Positions 1-13,000 are shown, counted from the stretch's first letter. The stretch: 64,000 nt of DNA from Emmonsiellopsis sp. PD_33 (GCA_032988165.1 JANTQF010000034.1:124001-188000); one strand, 5' to 3'. Numbers and translations: made by a program. Notes: generated by a model from the letters alone, not told the origin.

Positions 1-1
1 T

Positions 2-726
2 CTAAATGGTAAAATTATTCAGGATGTCTCCCTATAGATACTTACTGATCAAAATTTACAGGATTTCAAGATCAGCTAGAAGACTGTTTCTTGTAAGTAG
101 AGAAATATGTAAATCATCATATCATACATTTCCCATGAGAGTATAGGCTCAGTTATGATTAAGCAGAGAATAATACTTTCATAATTCATTGAGATTCAGA
201 AAGATAATAAGTCTTTAGAAGTTTCAGAGAGTAACACATGAGAGTAACTCTTACAGGTAAATTAAGATCTCATATATAAATCTTTGATACTTTCTAGCCT
301 GCCTGTTCTGTACAGCAGCATTTCTTATCACTTTTCTGCTACTATAGCTGTGACAGGTCTTAGTGCACTTTCTGAAGCTTTGATTGAATGTTGGTAATAA
401 GATGATCCTCTAGTTTAAAGAGAGTAATAAATTTTTTTTAGCCTGATGCCTGATTAGCCAGTTAAGAATTATATTCTAGCCTGATGCAAGAGAGCTGTAG
501 GGGCTGTAGTTCATACCTTTATAACTATAATAGATGCTAAGAAACAGCTATTTGACTAGTAGAGTTTTTTTTACTACTACTATAATAATATTCCTCTTAA
601 TTCTATCATTGGTGATTATGTAGCTGCAAAAGGAGATGCCATTAGAATCTCAGTTCATAATTATAAGGAGATAGATGCTAGCTAGTCAATTCAGTTAATT
701 ATGATTTCCTGCCTCAGGGCTGGGAA
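2..726 (+). pseudogene. Decayed coding frame, unidentified, in the 3' part of a putative LTR element
   Basis: One frame reads through about 240 codons, interrupted only by TAG, TAA and TGA at sites compatible with CAG, CAA, CGA or TGG. Readable stretches include NGKIIQDVSL, ATIAVTGLSALSEALIECW, CKRAVGAVVHTFITIIDAKK and GDYVAAKGDAIRISVHNYKE. I do not recognise the family. It lies upstream of a purine tract and a putative 3' LTR, so it may be the C-terminal or accessory part of an LTR retrotransposon entering from outside the window. The coding call rests on frame continuity and on stops matching the decay pattern of the rest of the window. Confidence 0.4.
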
Positions 727-1661
727 ATGTTTTGGCCAATCAGAGCCCACTGTCATGCTATAGTTACTACCCTTACTACCACTAATGTATATTTATTTTT
801 CTTGCTATATTACTCAGCTTGCTTCCTCTATGCCATGTTTTCCCTATATCTTCCTTATTTTTTTTATTTTCTATGCTCAGTGTTTATCTTCCTTGCAGTG
901 TCTACTTTTCTTTCTATATTTACTTATCTATATATATCTTACTCTGCACCTTCTGCTGCTGATTTTACCTGCTGTGTTTTCTTTCTCTCTACTCTTTATT
1001 TTTTTTTTCTTGTGTCTCTTTTATCTTTATCTTTCATACCACTTGCCTCAATCTTTATTCACTACTTGTCATCAGCTACCCTGCTTTTCCTTATGGTGGG
1101 ACTATAGATCTTATCACATATAAGATCATTAGCATAAAGCTATATACTTACAGGCCACCCTGCCTATATAGAGTATATTCTTTCTTTATTATTAACCTGC
1201 TCATTCATTTCTCTAGGCCTCACTTCTGCTCAGCAGTTTACACACTCTAGGGCCACATTCTGCCCTCCTCTCATTTAGAAACCTCTTACTGATCCTGTTT
1301 CAGCTCTTATCTCTATCTCTAGCTATAAAGCTCATCACCCCACAATTTCATGGTTCAAGCTGTTAATGAACCATCCTGCCTGAGCCTCTATCTAAAAATG
1401 CCAGCTATATTTACTGTAGCTCTGAAAGGGCTTCATCATTACTGACTTACTCATCCATTTCTGAGCTACCTTCCTGCCTCAATGTAGTTACTTTCTTATA
1501 AACAGATAATTTAACACACAGCACATGGCCACTTATCAGCTGACTTTAAGATAACATAGTCAGATCAATTTTAGGATAATATATTTATAGCCACTGCCCT
1601 TGCTGCAAAGCTGAGCCATTCTTTTATTCATTAGGTCAGCAAATTAGGGGGAGGGGAGATA
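727..1661. other. Pyrimidine-rich stretch, no gene recognised, ending in a polypurine tract
   Basis: About 727-1110 is strongly pyrimidine-rich on the plus strand, which gives hydrophobic Leu/Phe/Ser-rich shadow frames with no family resemblance. From 1111 to 1640 I see no convincing coding signal. A purine tract (AGGGGGAGGGGAGA, about 1647-1660) sits directly before the putative LTR and would fit a polypurine tract priming plus-strand synthesis. Confidence 0.35.
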
Positions 1662-1982
1662 TGTGGTAGAGATTCATCATTAGATCAGATCAATTTTTCA
1701 CTGAGGCTTTTACTACCAAGTGTATCATGAAGATAGATATTTTTCTTTCATTGTAAGACTTCATCAGTTCATTCATTTATGGATTTCTCATGCATATATA
1801 TGCTTCTTTGAGATAGATCTTTTATTTCTTTTGTGTATTGCCTTATCATTCTATTACTATATTGTTTTATACTATAGATTGCCAATACATTCCTCTGCTT
1901 CAACATCAATATCAGTTCTTTTCTTGTGTTTGCTACTGCCCTGTTCAGTGCTGCCTGACACACACACTCTATCCTCACTTCA
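1662..1982 (+). repeat. Putative 3' LTR of an unidentified element (TG...CA, 321 bp)
   Basis: The segment begins TGTGGTAGAG right after a polypurine tract and ends CACTTCA. The sequence to its right (GTAGTAGTCTATATAAAG) is internal gypsy sequence, also found intact near 13100. The element therefore appears inserted in gypsy A, which would explain why A stops here. No second copy of this LTR lies in the window, so the boundaries rest on the TG/CA ends, the purine tract and the break in A. Confidence 0.45.
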
Positions 1983-1999
1983 GTAGTAGTCTATATAAA

Positions 2000-4015
2000 G
2001 ATGTATGATTCTATCTTTTTTCAGAATAAAAAATATTAGTATGCCTGCAGAGCTTTTTAATAGATATATTCATTTTTTTTTCAGACTAGATTTTAGGTAT
2101 TTACACAGCACCTCTAGTTCTTTAATGGAGAGATTATAAATTAATTGATAGAAAAGTTTTTTTTCAGATATTAAATTAATTAAATGATCATATTGTGCAT
2201 GTTCTGAAAGTAATCCTGCTGTAGCTTCTGAGAAAATATCTTTATATTTATAGTAGGCTTCTGATATTACTGGCTCTCTATTTAGAACCATATTAAATAG
2301 AGTAATTAATTTATCTCCTTCTAATTAATATAAGTGAATAATATAAGCTATATATTCAATTCTAACTGTTATATCTACTTGTTTCATAATGATGATCTTA
2401 ATGTTATTAACATGCAGTATATAATATATTTAGTATGATTTTAATCATCAGATGTCAGGATTCACAGCCTTGAGCTAGAGGAATCTCAGGATGATATTAT
2501 AGCCTTTTATATTTATTACTTCAAAGTGAAAGCTCTAGTTGTGAGAGAGTCTTTCATTATCAATTATGCATGTATATATCTTATATTAGTTGTAGACTAT
2601 GATCTAATATTTATTAATTATATTAATTCAGTATGAATCTTCACTGCCTTTTTCAAAATGTACTTTTATTTATTTCTGGCTGATAAAATTTGTTTCTGCA
2701 TCTAAGTTAATAAGTGCCTAAATAATGATTAATTCCTGAAGAGTTTCTAGCTATATCTTAATTACTATCATTTCTTTACTGTGCCTCTATTCTATCTTAT
2801 TTACTCTCAGTGCTATAGTAATACTCAGCACTGAGAGATCTAATTTTTTGACTTATATTTCTTCATGCACTTTTCAGGATGAAGTTCCCAGTAGTCATCA
2901 GAGATATAGTCTGATTTATTGTAGTAAGAGCACTTAGAGTAAGAGGTAAACTTGAGTCATAAGAATTGATCTCTAAGTGTGTAGTTTAGAGATTTTTCCC
3001 TTTTAAACTCTGTTTTCATCTGAAAATTAAAGAAGTTCTTCTTATGCAGTGGATTTACAGTGGTTTCCTACTTAAATGAGAATAGTTTTTAGTCCTTACA
3101 ATGTTACTCTATCTTATATAGAAATATTAATATCTCTTTATAATCCTTAGGGTTTCTCTTCATTAAATGCATATAAATCTGAATTTCCTCTTGACAGCAG
3201 TTCATCAGGTTGGAACTATACTATTTCTTCTGAATCTTATAGGGTAGATGTTTCTCTAGGTTAAGAAGATACTTAGTGAAATCTTGAATGAATTAATTGT
3301 TCTATTATTATATATCTATATATCTTTTAGTTAATTACTATTAGAGTGCATTTAAATTTATGAGATGTAGTTATAACTGTGCACAGAGGTTTTCTCAGGT
3401 GAGTGGTGAATTCTCTAAGTTTACTTTATAATTCTTATAGAAAGTATTCTATTAGTAAAGAGATTCTATGACAAGCTTCTGTGCAGCATCCTAAATGCAC
3501 TGTTTTTTAATAGTATAGTAGTCTTTATTATATTTAAATTCTATTTCAGTTCAGATGATGAAGTCCTCAAGCTCTGATATACTTTTCTCTTAATATTTGA
3601 AGGAGATATCAATCTTTAGATGAGTAATTTAGTAGGATAACTAGATTATTTCTGTATGAGGCCTTTTCAAGATTTAATCTTAAGTCATGATTTTCTCCTA
3701 TATAATCAATGCAGCTATCTCTTAATCCATTAATTTATCTTATACTAGCTGATCCTCCAGCACCTTTATAATACATTCTACCTTTTGAATTTTCTGTTAC
3801 ATCTATAATTCTTTAATATATTCTTTAATTATATGTAGCTATATAGTAGGTAGATGTGAGTCTTCATCATCTAACTCTTCATTACCTACAGTTAATTTAT
3901 GGTTGAATTTCTGTGGAGGATCCTGCAGAGGATCCTGTAGAGGTTCAAATTATAGTTTATTATTACTAGTCTCTTACTGCATAGAGGGGTTAACATAATT
4001 ATTCACAGTCTTTTC
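2000..4015 (-). pseudogene. gag-pol remnant of element A
   Basis: Read on the minus strand from about 4013, the frame matches the gag of elements C and D and then the region before reverse transcriptase. The clearest part is 2291-2070, containing SEAYYKYKDIFSEATAG and LLSEHAQYDHLINLI, which matches the plus-strand copy at 15320-15418. Many in-frame TAG/TAA/TGA codons and the missing RT core, RNase H and integrase make it non-functional. Confidence 0.75.
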
Positions 4016-4082
4016 ATAAGCTATCTTGCTATTATTCATCTATTTCTGATGGACTATTCACTCAGGGGTGAGCAAATAGAAC

Positions 4083-4400
4083 TGTAATATCTAGTGTTAA
4101 ATATAAAGGCTTTTTAATTTGAAAGATGAACTATGAGTTATTGAACAGTGTAATGAGAATAGACAGATAAAAATGTATATATATTTTAAATATAGAGGTC
4201 ATATAGTAATAGGACTGTTTGCTGGTTCTTTTCATAAGAAACCTGCACAGTATATATATTAATAGCTAGCTACTAAGTGTGCACCATGTGTGCATTGCCA
4301 GGCACACTGTCAGGTGCACTGCCAGGCCTGAGGTCCAAGATCTGAGGTCTGAGGGCACAGTTGATCTATGTGTGATGTGTGGTCTCCTTTGCATGTTACA
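4083..4400 (-). repeat. 5' LTR of gypsy element A (319-bp family)
   Basis: On the plus strand it reads TGTAATATC...GCATGTTACA, the reverse complement of the family LTR that starts TGTAACACATAAAGGAG and ends in CATTACA. It carries the same internal blocks as the seven other LTRs of this family, including the TATA-like AATATATAT and AGCAAACAG. The primer-site block GTTCTATTTGCTCACCCC follows on the minus strand. Confidence 0.9.
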
Positions 4401-5125
4401 ATATATATATATCTTTTGTGAAAGAGAGTGTGATACTTACTTGAGGTTTTACCTGATTAATTCTCTACTGTAAACTCACAACTATTTAGTAGGATATAGT
4501 GGTCTATTTTGACTGAGGAGGATCTCAGTTAGTTATAGAAGCTATTAAATATTTCAGGATATAATCTTATTATGAGGTGGGGCCTACAATAAGCAGGAGA
4601 ACTTAATAGTTTCCTTAGGGAATATTATTTTCTGTAAAAGATAAAGGTTTTTTCCTGGGTTTTACTCTTGGGTGAATAAAACAGAACTATTCTACTCTTT
4701 CCCATTCATATTTCCTACATGCTGGAGAGCTACTGTTAAATACTTATCTCTTTTTATGTTTACCTGCTGGTTTTAGACTGTTTTTGAGATTTTTGAGCTA
4801 TATACTTATTATATGGGGAAGATTTCTTGAAGATAAATAAAGCCTGGCTAGTTTTGAGCAGTTTCTTTTCAAAAAACTGGGTAATTTTTAGCAGCTTTTC
4901 TTCTAAAAACTGTCATTTCTTTGCTATTTAGCTTTGAAATCAAAAATCTCCTTTTTTCCCCTTTTATAGCACTTGAAGGGTCTGTGAAGATTTTAGTAGT
5001 TTATCTCTAAAAACTACTTTTAGTTTCTAGATTCTCTTGAAAAATCTAATTTAGTTGCTGAACTAAAGGGTAAAATCAGTTATCATTTAACTAGACTCTG
5101 ACCAAGTTAGTTATCTGAGTGAAAC
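4401..5125 (+). promoter_or_regulatory. 5' leader of LINE copy 1
   Basis: The leader aligns closely with 61400-62111 in LINE copy 2. It contains repeated blocks around 4853-4915 in which AGCAGTTT or AGCAGCTTTT is followed by TTCAAAAAACTG or TCTAAAAACTG, able to form small stem-loops. LINE leaders usually hold an internal promoter, but I can point to no defined motif. Confidence 0.5.
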
Positions 5126-6467
5126 ATGGAAAAAACACCTGTTCAAAAAGTCCCTGAGATAGAGATTTTAAAGAAAAAGAAAAGAGATGAGTTTCAAAAA
5201 TAAGCTCAAGAGATTAAGAATCTTCAAGCAGCTATTATTCTTCTGAAAAGTCAAGTATTTCAGGAAGAATCTAGGGAGATTAGAGATCTTTTAATTCCTA
5301 TGTCAAAGTAGCTTGATGAAATCCTCAAGTTTAAAGTAGAAGCTATAAAGTCAATTAAAGTTATTTCCTTTTCTTAAGTTCAAATCTCTTCTAATTCTAG
5401 TTAGATATATGCTCAGGCAGTGTCTGGATCTATCTCAAACTGTGCTCAAAAACCTGTGCAAAAAACTGCTGAAAAACCTGGTTATATAGCTGATAAAATT
5501 GCTCAAAATACTCCTTCAAAGCTTGAAGAGAAAAGAAAAGAGAATCTTCTTCAATCAATAAAATATAGGCTTATTTTGAAGCTTGAAAATAGGGAGGTTC
5601 TAAGTCTTTTCTCTGATTCTAAGTTTATTTTTAGACTTAGAAATGAGCTAAATCAATGCTTTTCATCTGATCAGATGGAGGAAAAAACTCTGAAGGTAGT
5701 TTCTACTATTTTAAATTCCTATATGAGAGGTTTTATAGTTATAACTACTTTAAATGACTATAGTGCTGACTATCTTCTTCAAAATGAGAAGAAATAGAGG
5801 CCTACCTTAGAGGAAAAGCTTCAAACATCAATATCTTTAGATAGAGATAAGAAATAGGGTAAACTGATTCTATGTGATATTACAGTTGATATCTTTGAAG
5901 ATGAAGAGGGTATGTTCTTCTTAAGATAAGAAATTAAAGAGTTTAATCCTATTTAACTGAAAAGAGATCCAATCTGGCTGAGTAACTATGAAGACAGATA
6001 GAGAAGAAAAATTAGAATAATTATAGTTACTACTATAATTTCAGAACAAGCAAAAATCTCTTCTCTGAAAATAGCTGGCTTAAAGCTAAGAACATATGAG
6101 TTTATTGACTCAAAATCAAAGCTAAAGGCTAGTACTCAGTGTAGAAAATGTTAAAGATAGAGATATTTCTCTAACTTTTGTAAGAGAATGATTTTTTGGG
6201 AGATTTATGCTTAAAATTATAATACTAGAGAGCATTCTTATTTACTCTGTCCTATGATTGGAAAAACTTATCCTCATACTATTTTTAAATGTAGTAATTA
6301 TAAGGAAAGTTATCTCTCAAGCTCCCTGCAATGCTCTCTGGCTCTAAAATAGAGAGATAGGACAGAAAGGAATAGAGAAAAAACCTCTGAGCCTGAGATT
6401 TTAACTACTTCAAATGGAAAAAGAAGAAATTCTCAGGTTGAAAAGACCTTAAATCATAGATCTCCTA
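5126..6467 (+). pseudogene. LINE copy 1 ORF1 (Gag-like, zinc-knuckle protein), decayed
   Basis: The start ATG at 5126 opens MEKTPVQKVPEIEILKKKK and a Lys/Glu/Gln-rich, probably coiled-coil N-terminus. A segment with about 125 open codons (5420-5797) includes YRLILKLENREVLSLFSDSK. A Cys/His cluster follows near 6139-6330 (CRKC..., then HSYLLCP and KCSNYK), as in ORF1 proteins of fungal Tad-type LINEs that bind element RNA. Internal stops are TAA/TAG where copy 2 keeps CAA/CAG (for example FQK-TAA-AQE against FQKQAQE at about 62180). The frame breaks at about 6468, where copy 2 continues into the ORF1 C-terminus. Confidence 0.8.
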
Positions 6468-7998
6468 TTTTTCTATGATTAAAAAGGTAAAAACAAGCTG
6501 CTGGAATGAATTCTTAGAGAATGCCTAAGAAAAAGATGTCTTTAAAGCCTTTAATTATACTAAAAATAAAGGTATAGTTAAGATCCCAACTCTTAATTAT
6601 GATTATAAGGAGAAGGATATTAAGACTGTTACATTTAAAGATAAATGTCAGGCATTTATGAGGGTTTTATTTTAGAAGCCTTTTGAATCAGAGAACTATA
6701 CCCTCTTAGATGAATATCAAGAGGACTTGGAGAAGTAAGAGTAGCCAGTTTTAACTCAAAATGAATTAGAAACAGCTATATATTCTAGTTCTACTAAAAT
6801 TGCTGCTGATCCTAATACTATTAATCATTTAATTATTCAGAAGGTTTATTCAGAGTTAAAAGATGAACTGTTTGAGTTATTTAAAAGATTATTAGAGATT
6901 GGATATCACCTACTTTGCTGGAGAGAAGCTACTGGGATTATACTATTAAAATCAAATAGAAAAGCTTCAATTTCCAAGTCTTATAGAGTTATATCTCTAC
7001 TGAATTGCCTAGGAAAGATACTAGAAAAGATAGTAGCAACTAGACTATCTTATCTAGCTATTACTACTGATCTTCTATATGAGGATCAGATGGGTAGTAG
7101 GAGGCAGAATTCAGCTATAGATGTAGTTCTATTAGTTGTATATGATATTTAACTTGTAAAGTATGAAGGGATGATTTCCTCAGCTATATTTATAGATATA
7201 AAAAGTGCTTTTAATCATATTTCATTGAACAAACTTGTGAGAATCCTTCAGGACCTAGGGTTACTAAAGGCTTTAATATATTAGATTATCTATTTTATGT
7301 CTGAAAGGACCATTTAACTTCTCTTTAATGATTAAAAATAAGATAAGACAGTCTTTAAGATAGGAGTTCTTCAGGGATCTTCAGTCTCCTCTATTCTATT
7401 TACTATATATACTACTGTTCTATTTAAGAATAGGAGAATAATTATAGTAAGAATACCTAACTATATTAATGATTTAGACTTGATTATAAGTTCTCATTCT
7501 ATAGAAAATAACTGTAGAGTTATAGAGGAAGCTGCTCAGAAGGTTTTTCAAAGGGAAAATGAAAATTTAATTCAGTTTGATATAGATAAGACTGAATTGA
7601 TTCATTTCTTTCTAAAGTCTAGAGAGAAGAATTACTCTATTACACTATTAGAAAGAGAAATCAAGTCTAAAGAATCAGTTAGATGATTAGGAGTCTAGTT
7701 GAATTTAAAATTAATCTTTAAATCTCATGTTAAGATCAGACTGGCACAGGCAGAAAAGACACTAAGTAATATACTTAGACTTTCTAATACTGAGAGAGGC
7801 TTATCTTTTCAGGCTATAAGATAACTTTATATAGCCTGCACAGCCTCAGTGTCTGATTTTATAGTTCAGATTTAGTGAAAGAATTAAAAGAATTATCTAA
7901 GTTAGTTTTAAAAACTTCAGAACCAGGCTTTAAGAAGGATTCTAGGAGCTTTTAAGACTTCTTCATATAGAGCTATGGAGATTGAAGCTTCTATTCCA
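6468..7998 (+). pseudogene. LINE copy 1 reverse transcriptase, 5'-deleted and decayed
   Basis: The frame begins just upstream of RT (WNEFLENA, KDVFKAF). RT motifs follow in order: ADPNTINHLIIQK, YRVISLLNCLGKILEKI, FIDIKSAFNHIS (first catalytic Asp), GVLQGSSVSSILF, and at about 7460 YINDLDLI where a functional enzyme has a YADD-type box. The first Asp of that box reads Asn, consistent with a G-to-A change. The frame ends in EASIP at the gypsy B insertion; the RNase H part is found again at 33141. The upstream endonuclease is absent, so this copy could not retrotranspose autonomously. Confidence 0.85.
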
Positions 7999-8324
7999 CA
8001 TAATGTCTGGCATCAAATATAAAGGCTTTTTGATTTGAAAATTCAAAAGGCAGACTATGAGTCATTGAACAGTGTGATGGGAATAGACAGGTAAAAATGT
8101 ATGTATATTTTAAATGTAGAGGTCATATAGTAATAGGACTGTTTGCTGGTTCTTTTCATAAGAAATCTGTGTAGCATATATATTAATAGCTAGCTACTAA
8201 ATGTGCACTACATGCATATTGCCAGGTGCACTATCAGGCACACTGCTGGGCCTGAGGTCTAAAATTCAAAATCTGAGAGCACAGTTAATCTACATGTGAT
8301 ACATGATCTTCTTTATGTGTTACA
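7999..8324 (-). repeat. 3' LTR of gypsy element B
   Basis: It aligns with the other family LTRs but has a short insertion after GATTTGAAAA. The outer end reads CATAATGTC instead of TGTAATGTC. To its right comes ACTACTCCTCCCTTTAGG, the complement of the polypurine tract. Confidence 0.9.
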
Positions 8325-8411
8325 ACTACTCCTCCCTTTAGGAGCTGGCCTTCAGTGGATTCATGGATTTTTCATGTCATAGCTGAAGAATTGGGCTGAT
8401 GTGTGATGCAC

Positions 8412-8513
8412 ATTGTAGAAGATTTAAACTATTATATATTATAAAAGGTTCAGGTTATTATATATTATAGAAAATTTAGACTGTTATACTTAATAGAAGA
8501 TTCAGATTGTTAC
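8412..8513 (-). repeat. 26-bp tandem repeat upstream of the 3' LTR (element B)
   Basis: About four units of a 26-bp block (GAAGATTTAAACTATTATAT and variants) lie between the coding region and the polypurine tract. Equivalent arrays lie in C (31106-31209) and D (46284-46360). Confidence 0.75.
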
Positions 8514-9137
8514 AGTCAGATAGTTCTATATTCTACAGGCTAATTATGTTATAAGAATCAGTAATTTCATTGTCAGGTAATTTAGTGTGTAGTGCAGTTA
8601 ATATTTGTTTTCTATAATTAGATATCTAGGTGATGGTAGATGGGTAATTTAGTGTGCAACTATAAATATATATATCCTCTACTTTACTATATTCTTTTAT
8701 TTCCTTCATTAAATGTTAGTATTATAATTTAATCTATCATCTTACTTATTATTTACTTTAGTATAATATTTTTTTATCTGAGCATCTATGATGTCTTCTA
8801 CTAATTTATGAATGCTTTATACACTGGTTGTACTCTATTTTTGAATTACCTAGTCTAAATGTATATCTATATAGTTAGATGATTATTTTGCTTTTTATAT
8901 ATCATAATTGCATGATATTACCTGAGTATAATATACTGTTTTTCTTTGCTTCTTTCATGTTGTTGAGATACCATGTCATAGAAATTACTAATAGATGTAT
9001 TTTGATAGTCTGAAATAAAAAATATCAATTTGAAATAGCCCCCTAAACTCCTATATTATTATGTGTGTATAGAGGATGTATGCTATTAGGCTCTCTCTCC
9101 TCTTTCAACCCTCTTATAGAGCTGACTACCCCCCTGT

Positions 9138-10080
9138 GTGGTACTTTCTTACCTCAGGGTCCTTAAACTCTATTATGCTCCTCCCTGGCCACACCCTTCT
9201 ACTGTAGAGATTCCTCTTTTATTTTCTTCTATAACTCCTCTTCTATATGTACCTCTATACTATCTTCTGTTGCTATTATTTCTCCTTGCATGCTCAACTA
9301 TCTATCTATCTCTATATTCTTTATTATTCTAATCTATCCTGCTCCTACCCCTACTATTCTAATATCTATTACCTGATTGACTGGAGATTTTGTGTAGCTT
9401 ACCATGCAGGCCCTGAAGGATAATGGTGATAATAAGGATGAGAATGAGAATAAGAAGAATAAGAATGAGAATAATAATGATAATGATAATAAAAAGAAGA
9501 CTAAGAAAGAGGAAAATAAGTACTGAGAGAAGTCTGCTAAGAGTCTGTATTTGCTGAAATAATATGAAGAGTATATCTACTATCTAACTATCAAAACTAA
9601 TATAAAGGTATTTTATTATCCTTCTAAGAGTTCATGTGTGACTTACTGTTCTTGATGTGCATAGTATCATCATCACTGTGAGATGGTGAGTTTTCCTGTA
9701 GTTAATTTGAAAAAAACTAATTACTAACTGTGCTGTAGGTTCTCATTAATGTGTATGCAGATACTATGGAGTTAATTAATATAACTAAGTAATTAAATTG
9801 CTTTGAGAATCTATTGGATAAGTCTAAGTACATTAGTGCAATGTAGCTGCTCCTCAGGATTCAGCAGTAATGAGATTAAGTAGCTGTTTGATATAAAAAA
9901 GTGTTAGAGAAGATAGAGGGGTTATTTAATATTACCTCAATTTTTTATGTAAATGTAATTATCTCATCTTGGTATGTTTAGTTGATTCTAACTTTAGTGG
10001 AAATAGCCTGTCTTTCTGGGCTAGATATGATGTATGCTTCAGGTTTTCTCTAGTATTTTTTAGTTTATTTTTTATCTGCT
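9138..10080 (+). pseudogene. Antisense, intron-containing accessory gene of gypsy element B
   Basis: This runs opposite to B's own genes, between pol and the 3' LTR. A continuous family frame gives a hydrophobic/Ser-rich N-part, an Asp/Glu/Asn/Lys-rich stretch (about 9411-9520, DNKDENENKKNKNENNND), then YLTIKTNIKVFYYPSKSSCV, a Cys/His cluster (CVTYCS...HHHCEM) and, after an intron, VLINVYADTMELINITK and LNCFENLLDKSKYISAM. Intron 1 is 9686-9738 (GTGAGT, TACTAAC, TAG); a second candidate is 9949-9997 (GTAAAT, CTAAC, TTTAG). The same arrangement recurs in C and D. Family and function are unknown to me. Stops at TAG/TGA sites show decay. Confidence 0.6.
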
Positions 10081-13000
10081 GTATCCCTCAGGGCTTTTAA
10101 TATTAATATAAAATAATAAAATTTAATTTTTAGAAACTTATCCTTCCTCTTCTTTCCTTTCTATACACAGGCTAGTTATTACTTGAGTCAATAATACTTC
10201 AGCTTCATCATCTTATAATTAAATTGCATATTAAACTCATCAATTAGATCCTATACATTCTCAAGGTTTTCTATATTCTCCCAGGAATTCTCTGCCTCTA
10301 TCATATTTTTTCAGCACACAAGGTACTACTAGCCATTAAAATAGTCACACTTCTCTAGAATCTCTTTAATCTCAAACTTCTCAACTTCATCTATTATTAT
10401 TGATTCAGTCTCCAGGATTTCATCATGCCACATGTAGTATAGTTTGAGTAATAAGACATGAAAAACAGGATATATATCTTTATATTATAGTATAAGTTTC
10501 AGTTTGTACACCTATTTCCTCTACTTGTTGATAATTTTGAAAGGGCCAAGTTGATAATAATTTAGCTTCAAACTTGAGTATAATATATTGATGTTTTTTA
10601 AGTGTAATATAATTTAGTCTCTAACTATAAAATATTTCTTCTTATAATACTAATCATAGTATTTCTTCTATATTTTCTAGGCCTTCAGAAGAGATTCTTA
10701 CAGGTCATTTCATACTTCTCTTATATAATGTATATATTTTATTACCTTCTACACTTCTTCTCTTTCTATATTAATATCTGATTCAACATTTAGATGTAGT
10801 TCAGATTAAAAACTCATCAATACTTCCACAGGGAACATCTTGAGGATACTATGTGCAGAGGTATTATAAGAGAATTGTACTAGTAGTAATCATCTAGCCT
10901 AGTCATCCTAGTAGAAGTTACAGTAAATATATAGATAGTACTTGAGTATCTAATTCTACCTCTTAGTTTAGCTATCTATTTAAGAGTGGAATATAGTCAT
11001 TAATCATCAGTACACTTTTAGAAGATAGTAGAGTGTTGATTAGTATTTACTGGAGCTGAATATCTCAGTATAATTTATTACTTAATAATGTAGGTAATCA
11101 AAAAATTTAGTGAAGATATTAAATATCAGGTTTACAAGCTCTGATGTACTTATATCTTTATTAACTGATTTATAAACTATATATTTAATTAATTTATCTA
11201 TAAATATTATGATTGAATCATAGACCTTACTATTCTACTTGAATGATGAGAGTTTGACAATAAAATCTATTATCATCATTTTAAAAAGAGAGGTAGGAAT
11301 AGAAAGTGGTTCTAATTAACTGTATTTCTTGTAATAATATATCTTAACCTATTAGTAGATATCACAGGTGTGCATGTATTTCTAAATGTTTATTATCATA
11401 TTACATCAAAAGTATTTCCTCTAGATATACTCAAAAGTGCACTTAATATCAAAATGTCTCTCTTGGGAATCATTATAATTCAATTTTATGATCTTATCCC
11501 TTATCACTTAATCTATAGAAATAGAAATATAACTCTTATGATAAAGTAGATCATCTCAGTTAGTTATTTAGTTTAAATACTCAGTCTCATTTATTTTATT
11601 TACTTTCATTCTTCTGTACATCTTAGTATACTCAGTATTCTAAGCTTATATGTAGCACAGAAATTCCATAATGAGTTCAGCAAGAGAGGATTCATAGGCT
11701 GTATCAGATTTTATAATCATATTAATTAATATTCATAGCACTAAATGAGTTAATCTTTCTATATTACTAGTAATATGTCTCTCATCTGTGCATGCATTTT
11801 AATATATGTAGGAAGCAAGTATATCAATGCAAATTACATTTTTCTTATCATTTAATAGTTTTAAATGTATCATTATATTAATTATTTGCTGACTAAGGTC
11901 TTTCAGCTGTGTCTGCACATCTATATTCAATATTCAAAACATTTCTTGAAGAAGCTTTTTTTGAATTATTAGTAATAATATTCATCTTGAAGTATTCTCT
12001 TTATAGTTAGAGTAATGATTAGGTATATCTACAGGATTCTTCATTTCTAAACAGTACTTAATGATAAAGTTAAATGTAAAGAGTATTTCTATTTATTGTA
12101 TCTGATATCTAACTAATTTCATTATCATTATGAAATGTTATAGATTAGTATAGTCAGATAAAATTATTATAGAGAAATACATATCATACAGGTAGTAACA
12201 TTATTACTTGAATGCTATAAGAATAGTAAGAAGTTTCTAATCATACATATTATAATTGCACTCTACTAGTAATAAGCCTTATAAATAGTATGCAACTAGA
12301 TACTATTATTCATTATTTAGATCTAATTGTGAGAGGATCACATCTAGTATAAAACCTGATGTATTTAGCTTCATCTAGAGTTTTCAATCCAAATTGAAGT
12401 GCATAAAGATCAGGGTCTTTATAAATACACTTTTTAACTCTTAGAAAGCTTTCTGCATATTAGCATCAAAAAGGATCATTTTTTGGTTCTAGCCTTTTCA
12501 TATTGCACCTTTTGTGAGTATAGATAAGAACTATACTTTTACTATAAATCTATCTATAAAATGATGATAAAAATTCATAAATCCTAGAAATATTTGAATG
12601 TTATGAATGTACTTGGGTTCCAGCTAAAAGAAGATAGTATTAATTCAGCTTTATTTTATCTCAACACTATTTATGCTGATCATAAAGCTAAGGAAATTAA
12701 TGTAATTCACATAAAATGTATATTTACTGAGTTTTACATATAATTTGTAGGTGTATAGGTATTTCAGTATCATGTATACATGCTTGCAGTGCTCTTCCTT
12801 TAAGTTCAAATAGATGATAATGTCATTCAGGTAGATAATACAGCAGATATCTAAAAAATCACTTAGAGTTTTATTAATATAGAATTAGAATATCACTGAT
12901 GTGTTTATAAGTTCAAAGAGGACTACTTAATATTCAAAATAGTTATAGTGCATTCAGAAAGCTGTTTTCCACTCATCATCTTTATATATATATAGTTAGT

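Larger units (their letters stand above)
1983..4400 (-). mobile_element. Gypsy element A, truncated copy of the 319-bp-LTR family
   Basis: This minus-strand Ty3/gypsy copy contains its 5' LTR (4083-4400), the putative primer site and gag through the beginning of reverse transcriptase. It breaks off at 1983 against unrelated sequence. It aligns along its whole length with elements C and D. Its LTR abuts the first recognisable base of LINE copy 1. LINE copy 2 has a longer 5' leader, so A probably inserted into the leader of LINE copy 1, and the rest of A and of that leader lie left of the window or are lost. Confidence 0.85.

Noticed and set aside
727..1123. Two overlapping hydrophobic frames that look like membrane proteins
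   Set aside because: They arise from a pyrimidine-rich strand, which forces Leu/Phe/Ser/Tyr codons in every frame; no family resemblance.
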